Below, piece after piece: positions 23,525-64,000 of a stretch of 64,000 bases of DNA (positions within the stretch are counted from its first letter, which is position 1; every line of letters begins with the position of its first letter). The notes beneath the pieces are model-generated. The model did not search any database. It saw only the letters and a program-made list of their open reading frames with translations, and had not been told where the DNA came from. Location of the stretch: positions 38,799,501-38,863,500 of the forward strand of contig NC_134370.1 of the NCBI RefSeq assembly GCF_035582795.1. Direction: 5' to 3'. A program made the translations under genes and the position numbers. The DNA comes from Mycteria americana. Its lineage: Eukaryota > Chordata > Aves > Ciconiiformes > Ciconiidae.

Positions 23525-23530
23525 AATAAA
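23525..23530 (+). terminator. Candidate polyadenylation signal of the StAR-like gene
   Basis: AATAAA on the plus strand, the first canonical hexamer after the StAR-like stop codon that I noted. A T-rich stretch follows at about 23637-23646. Confidence 0.5.
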
Positions 23531-24415
23531 GAGGTGGTGGCTTGCCGTGTGAAATCCATTTCAACAACCACAGACAGGTCACACTCACACACTCATCCCC
23601 CAAATAAGTCAAGAGAAAGAGATTTTGATGTGTAATTTTTTTTTTTACATTATGTTAGAGTTCAAAAAAAAAAAAAAAGAAAAAAAAAGAGAACCCAACA
23701 GAATTAATAAATATTAAAAGTTAAAAAGCTCTGAATCTCGTATGTACAAAACTTTATACATCATCGTAACACTGGACAAGGTTATATCACAGGAATGATT
23801 TTGTGCATCCGCCCGGCCCAGGAGGGCACGGGGGACCAGACGCACCCTCTCCTCCCGGAGACAGGACCAAATCCCTGCTGGGAGCTGCGACATTGCATCG
23901 CTACATCCCCACACCGCAGCTTTCCATGCACCGTGGCATCTGTACTGTGAGAAGCGACCCAACCTCAGCCTGCCCGAGGCGCTTCTTGCGTGGAATAAAT
24001 ACCCCAGTGCTAGGTCCCGGCCCTGCAGCATCACCACCCCAGAACATCCACGCGGGGTGGTGGTGGTGGGGGGGTTATCGCACCCTGCTTTAAATAATCG
24101 CACCCACCTCTCTCGGCAGGAGGTGGGGGTTAGCACCTGCAGCACAGCCGCCTTGCCCCGAAGCCCCCCCAGGGACCCTGGCTGCGGGGTGCAAGGGGGC
24201 TGGCCCAGTCCTGAGCCACAGCTCTCCTCTGAGGTATAGCAAGGAACCACTGCAAATATTCCCAATGCAATAAAGCATTAATGCCCAGGGCAGCACTGAA
24301 GGGAGGGGTGCAGCTGAGAATCTGGGAGGAAGGAGTGAGCATGCACGCACGCACGCACTTATACTGAGCCCTGGAGATATTAGAGCCCATTTTTGAGGGG
24401 GGGGAAGGTTTTGTT

Positions 24416-24421
24416 TTTATT
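24416..24421 (-). terminator. Candidate polyadenylation signal of ADAMTS14
   Basis: TTTATT on the plus strand reads AATAAA on the minus strand, about 2.5 kb after the ADAMTS14 stop. Other minus-strand hexamers could serve, so this is only a candidate. Confidence 0.3.
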
Positions 24422-26810
24422 CAGTGCCTCCAAGGCTATGGGACAGGGGGCTGAACACTCGAGAAAACCTTGCTTCGGGCAGGGAAAGGCGAAGCAAGCT
24501 CAGTCCTGCCCCAAGCCAGCCCAGGGCTATCCCAGCAGCAGCAGAGGGCTGCGGCACAGCCGGAACTGGCACCAGCCCTCCCGCCCCGTGCCGCCGGGCA
24601 GAGATGCTCCTTGAAGAGTAAACGAAGCGTTATCTTTGGCACAATAAATAAATGCTGGCACTCCCACAGAGGGCAGTGCTGGTGGATACGCTGGCAAGAG
24701 GCATGGCGGTGGTGTCAGCAGTCCGAGGGATGAATCCCACCCTGGTACACCCCCAGCATCTCATCAATCCTGTGGGTACCAATACCCGCACGCCCTGGAC
24801 CTGGGCACCCCACTGCAGCATTTTGTAGGCATCCCTCCGTCTGTCCGCTCCCATGAGGTGTGCCAGTTGCTTGGCTCAGACAGACGTGTGGCTTTGTTCC
24901 ATCTTTCATGAAGCCCACTTAATGCCAAAGGGCAGCACCTGGGAGGCAGGGACCTCCAGCCTCGGGTGCTTTTAAGAGCAGTTAAATAAATGCTCATCCA
25001 GCCCTGACTCAGAGGCGATCCAGGGGCAGAAGGGTGCACAAGCTGCCATCTTAACAGCTCTTCAGCCTTTTTTGTACCATTGGGTAACTCCAGGGGAGCG
25101 TTGCAGAGGGAGTCCGATGCTTAAAACATCAGGAACACACAGAGGTCTCCATTTCAATTAAAGCCTGTACCTCAACCTCTCCGCTGCTGCAAGCCATGCC
25201 AGACTAGCAAAGGCTGAGGGGAGCCTGCACACTGACATGAGCTCCTCTGAGATGCCCCGACCTCAAGTTTCTTGTGGCCACACGAGTGCTATCGATGCAG
25301 CGCTCCACCCCTGCACCGACAGCACTGAAAGCACCAGGCTCAAACACCAGCATGCCCTAAAACCCACGGGCTCCTGGTGCATGCCGAGCACCCCCAGCTG
25401 CCTCGCCAGCAAGCCCTGGACAGCTGAAGATCTTACCAAACACTGCCCCTAGAGATGCCCCGTCCTGCTCCTCAGATGGCCAGGGAAGCAGCACCATCGG
25501 GGCCAGCGGATGCACCCACGCCATGCACGCGCTCCCGAGAAATCCCGCAATGCAATGCCAAACTGGTCTATCCATCAAGCCTTGCCTTCCTCGGACTCTT
25601 CCTCTCTGGCCCCAAAACCTCATCCCTACCAGCACTCATCCCCCACGGGAGCCCGCCTTCCCCCTGCCACTGCACCTGGAGGTGCTGGATGCCCTCAGTT
25701 GGGAGGCTGCACACCCCTAAGCACCGAAACCATGGCAGCCCCCTTAGGGACACCCCTTGGGGACACAGCAGGCCACCTGACCCCGCTTTGGGGAGGTTTT
25801 GAGGACTGTAACTCCTCCAGGCAGATCCTGTGCCTGGAGCTGGCCTGATACCAAGCAAGCTGCACGCAGCCCTAGGCTCCTAAAGTGCTGTGCATATGTT
25901 GAGTACTTGGCACAATATTTTTTAACGGTGTTAATCACCCCCCTTTCACGCCCTCCCATGCGACAAAAAAGACACAGACTAATCTTCCTCTGTCCTTTCT
26001 TTGCAACTGCCCCTAAAATCCACTCCCAGCTTCCCAGTCATCCCCATTTTGATGCCCCACAGGCACTGGGTACAAGGGTACAGGGATCAGGCTGGTGGTC
26101 CTGGGCAGGCTGGGCATCAGTATCAGCTCCAGGCTGGCTAAGGGCAGTATTGGTTAAAAAGCCACCGCCAGGTGACCGGCATTTTTTACACGTATTTTTG
26201 ATCTTTGACCTTGTTCTTATTGCTCATGTTCGAGTTGCTGGGACCATCTCCTGCCTATCCTACAATGCAGGACAGAAGCTGGTCTATGGTTTTCACGCTC
26301 CATCTTGCCCCAGACATGTTTCCCAAACTCTCTACCCCAACGGGGACAGCCCAGGGCAGCAGTTAGGGTATTTCCCAACATTTCCCCCCCCACCTCACCA
26401 CCTCCCTCTGGTTGCTTGCCCCCCCCAGCTTCCCAGCATCCTCCCATTGCTACCCCCAAGCTCCAAGCACCGGGGCTGAACCAACGAGCCAGGACCCTCC
26501 TCTCCAGCACATCTTGTGTTGCTGCTTGGGGCAGGGGGAAGGAAAAAGCAACATTAAAGCCCCCCCCAAATCTTTTTAGCACCTTGGAAGGAAGCGGCCC
26601 ATCATGGGTTTCCTGCAGCCAAGCCGCTGTTGCTTTTTTTTTTTTGCTCCTTTTCACCTTTTTTCCGTGGCACTGTCAAAAAAAATCATGCCACAGCTGG
26701 GAGGGCGGGGAGGATCATAAGAAAAAGGTGGTTTTCCCAGGAATTTCTGGGTGAGCCAGGTTGTGGCTCAAAACCGGCAGCACCACCCGTGAAAACCATC
26801 GCTGGAAGTG

Positions 26811-26853
26811 GGGAGAGAGAGAAAAAGAGAGGGAGGAGGAGAGGGAGGGAGGC
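26811..26853 (+). repeat. Purine-rich GA/GGGA tract
   Basis: A nearly uninterrupted purine run made of GAGA and GGGA units, about 45 bases beyond the ADAMTS14 stop codon on the gene's 3' side. Confidence 0.7.
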
Positions 26854-26895
26854 AAAAGGCTTCCCCTGCCCCACGGCGAGGTGATCCCGAGCGGG

Positions 26896-62394
<35,499 letters not shown>

Positions 62395-62477
62395 TTGGGG
62401 CCGGCGGCGCGGCGCGGCGCGGCGGGCTGCGGGGCGGGCGGGATGCGGGGCGGGCGGCGCCCGGCGCCCGCCTCCCC

Positions 62478-62504
62478 CCGCCGCCGCCGCCGCCGCCGCC
62501 GCCG
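62478..62504 (+). repeat. (CCG)9 trinucleotide repeat
   Basis: Nine perfect CCG units, reading CGG on the gene strand, 84-110 bases upstream of the ADAMTS14 ATG. Confidence 0.95.
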
Positions 62505-62527
62505 GGGCCGGGGCCGGGGCCGGGGCC
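62504..62527 (+). repeat. (GGGGCC)4 hexanucleotide repeat
   Basis: Four perfect GGGGCC units directly abutting the CCG repeat. The plus strand, opposite ADAMTS14, carries the four G-runs and could fold into a G-quadruplex. Confidence 0.95.
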
Positions 62528-63060
62528 GCTGCCGCTCCCGCCGCCGCCGCTGCCGCCTCCGGGGGGCCGGGCGGCGCCGCGCTGCGCGCCCGCGGCCCCC
62601 GTGCGCGGCGTGGGGCGGGCCGGGGGCAGGGTCTGCGCGAAGGGGTGGGAGTTAGGGGTTTTTTCTTATTTTTCTCAAATTTCTTATTTTAAAATTTTTT
62701 AAAATTTTTTATTTCCTTCACTTTTTCTTATTAAAAAAAAAAAGTTCTCGGGCTGCGCTTGGATGGTTCTTCTCTTGGAGATTAAAAAAAAAACCTTTTC
62801 GGGCAGCCGGCTCCGGCCTGCCAGCCCTCCCCTCCCCGCCCCGCGGCCGCTCGGCTCCAGCCCTGCCCGAACAAAGGCGAGGCGCGCCGGGAGCCGCAGG
62901 GGGAGCCGGAGCCCCCTTGCTCTGCCCCTTCCCTCCCTGCCCTGGGGCTCTCCCAAAACCCACCCCTGGCCCCACGCTGGAGCGGGACCCCGCGCAGAGG
63001 AGCTCCATAAGGAGAGCCAAATCTCCCAGCACTTAAACCCCTGCCGCCTCATGAGGTGAG

Positions 63061-64000
63061 GGTAAACATCCTGTTTAGAAACATCTGGGATGATTTTTTT
63101 TTTTACTCCTCCTCTCTGTTTTTAGGAAGAGATATGATGGAGAAGGTGCTTGCGTCAGAGCAGCGCCTTGTTTCTGGATGCCGTGTTGCCGGCTCTCCAA
63201 GGATGACCACCTCTTGGGTTTGCCAAAGGGCATCGCCAAAGCTTTGCGGCTGGGAGCCACACAGTTCGGTACGTGCTGTGCGTCATCAGGCTCCTCGCTA
63301 CCACCCTTAGGAGGGGCAAATAAATTAGGTAGTCCCCTAAAAAATAAGCAGGATTTCAACAAATCCAACACCAGAGTAAAGGGGCTTCTCTCATCGCTTG
63401 TTTTCATTGCAGAAGACACCCACCATGTGAATACTTAAAGCCCAGGGCAGAGAACAGGCGGCCACAGGCGGCAGAGAACAAAGCTCTAAAGCAGGGCCTC
63501 TCGGCATCTCTTGCCCAAACTTCACCATCACCAATGCAGAGGAGCATGCCTTCTGGTACCATTTGCATTTGCTGGGTCTAGCTATATTTTTCTTCTGAAT
63601 CTCACTCTGGACAGGACTCTAAGGCCAGCTCCAGGGAGAGGGCTGTGCTGCAGCACCGGTAGTACCAGTTGTGCTGGTTGTGCATGGATTATACTTACCT
63701 GGGGCCTCAGGGGCAGTTAGGGTTACGCACAGTGACGCAAAGCCTGTCCTAAGAGGTAATCCCTGCCTTGAAGACTTTGTCATCTAAGCCACTGCAGGAG
63801 CCAGAGTGCGATGGGAAAGGCGAGCAGGGAAAACAACATGCCAGGCTGCAAACTTCACATCAGCTCTACTGTTAGGATTATTATTTTGGATCTCCTTGGT
63901 AGGACCTCAGTTGGAACTTTGCTCCCAGCCCAGCAGTACAGTGATGCCAGGATCGGCAGGAAAGGACCACCATTTGAGAAAAGCCACCTTTGGAAAGCCC
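63061..64000. other. Intergenic sequence upstream of ADAMTS14
   Basis: The GC content drops after 63060. No exon, repeat or RNA gene recognised; short open frames here have no supporting similarity. Confidence 0.5.

Larger units (their letters stand above)
22338..23560 (+). other. Probable 3' UTR of the StAR-like gene
   Basis: Runs from the stop codon to a canonical AATAAA at 23525-23530, about 1.2 kb. It contains an AT-rich stretch (22870-22910) and a perfect 20-base tandem duplication (23427-23466). The extent is inferred from the polyadenylation signal alone. Confidence 0.5.
23561..26895. other. Convergent intergenic region, including the probable ADAMTS14 3' UTR
   Basis: An A-rich tract lies at about 23668-23692. 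Plus-strand AATAAA also occurs near 24269 and 24643, and minus-strand AATAAA at 24416-24421. The minus-strand signal would give ADAMTS14 a 3' UTR of about 2.5 kb. A purine-rich tract lies at 26811-26853. No coding exon recognised. Confidence 0.45.
62395..63060 (-). promoter_or_regulatory. ADAMTS14 5' UTR and CpG-island promoter
   Basis: Extremely GC- and CpG-rich from about 61.6 kb to 63.0 kb, densest at 62395-62640. I see no TATA box upstream of the ATG on the gene strand, which fits a CpG-island promoter with dispersed start sites. The transcription start is not determined. Confidence 0.65.

Overview
The window is vertebrate nuclear DNA, most likely from a bird outside the landfowl/waterfowl group (inference). 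Three multi-exon genes with ordinary GT-AG introns fill most of it. A decayed CR1 LINE tail and a solo endogenous-retrovirus LTR of a type I recall from many bird genomes sit in ADAMTS14 introns. A CpG-rich island marks the one long-intron gene. There are no bacterial-type operons, CRISPR arrays, or RNA genes that I can support.

Layout, left to right. (1) Positions 321-11278, plus strand: 17 coding exons of a microsomal triglyceride transfer protein (MTTP) paralogue. Only the signal-peptide exon is missing, off the left edge. (2) Positions 11279-18560: gene-free spacer. (3) Positions 18693-22337, plus strand: a complete seven-exon, 290-residue paralogue of the steroidogenic acute regulatory protein (StAR/STARD1), with a TATA box and GATA and NR5A-like sites just upstream. 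(4) Positions 22338-26895: a convergent intergenic stretch holding the 3' UTRs of the StAR-like gene and of ADAMTS14. (5) Positions 62394 down to 26896, minus strand: all 22 coding exons of ADAMTS14, a procollagen N-proteinase, encoding 1169 residues. Its CpG-island promoter lies at about 62.4-63.0 kb. (6) Positions 63060-64000: intergenic, nothing recognised.

How the genes relate. The MTTP-like and StAR-like genes are neighbours in the same orientation. Both encode proteins that move hydrophobic lipid: MTTP loads neutral lipid onto nascent lipoproteins in the ER with protein disulfide isomerase, and StAR delivers cholesterol to mitochondria. Both look like intact coding genes, and both are clearly diverged from the classical MTTP and STAR. 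As I recall, human ADAMTS14 on 10q22 does not have these two neighbours, so this may be an old lipid-transfer gene pair kept in birds and lost or moved in mammals (inference). ADAMTS14 is functionally unrelated (extracellular collagen processing) and converges on the StAR-like gene. Each lipid gene has one GC-AG intron. The LTR is in ADAMTS14 intron 8, antisense to the gene. I found no wholly novel system; the points most worth checking are the lipid-transfer pair, the altered phosphosite in the StAR-like protein and the unusual splice sites.

Exon boundaries were worked out by hand from splice sites, reading phase and recalled human homologues. Every phase closes across all three genes.
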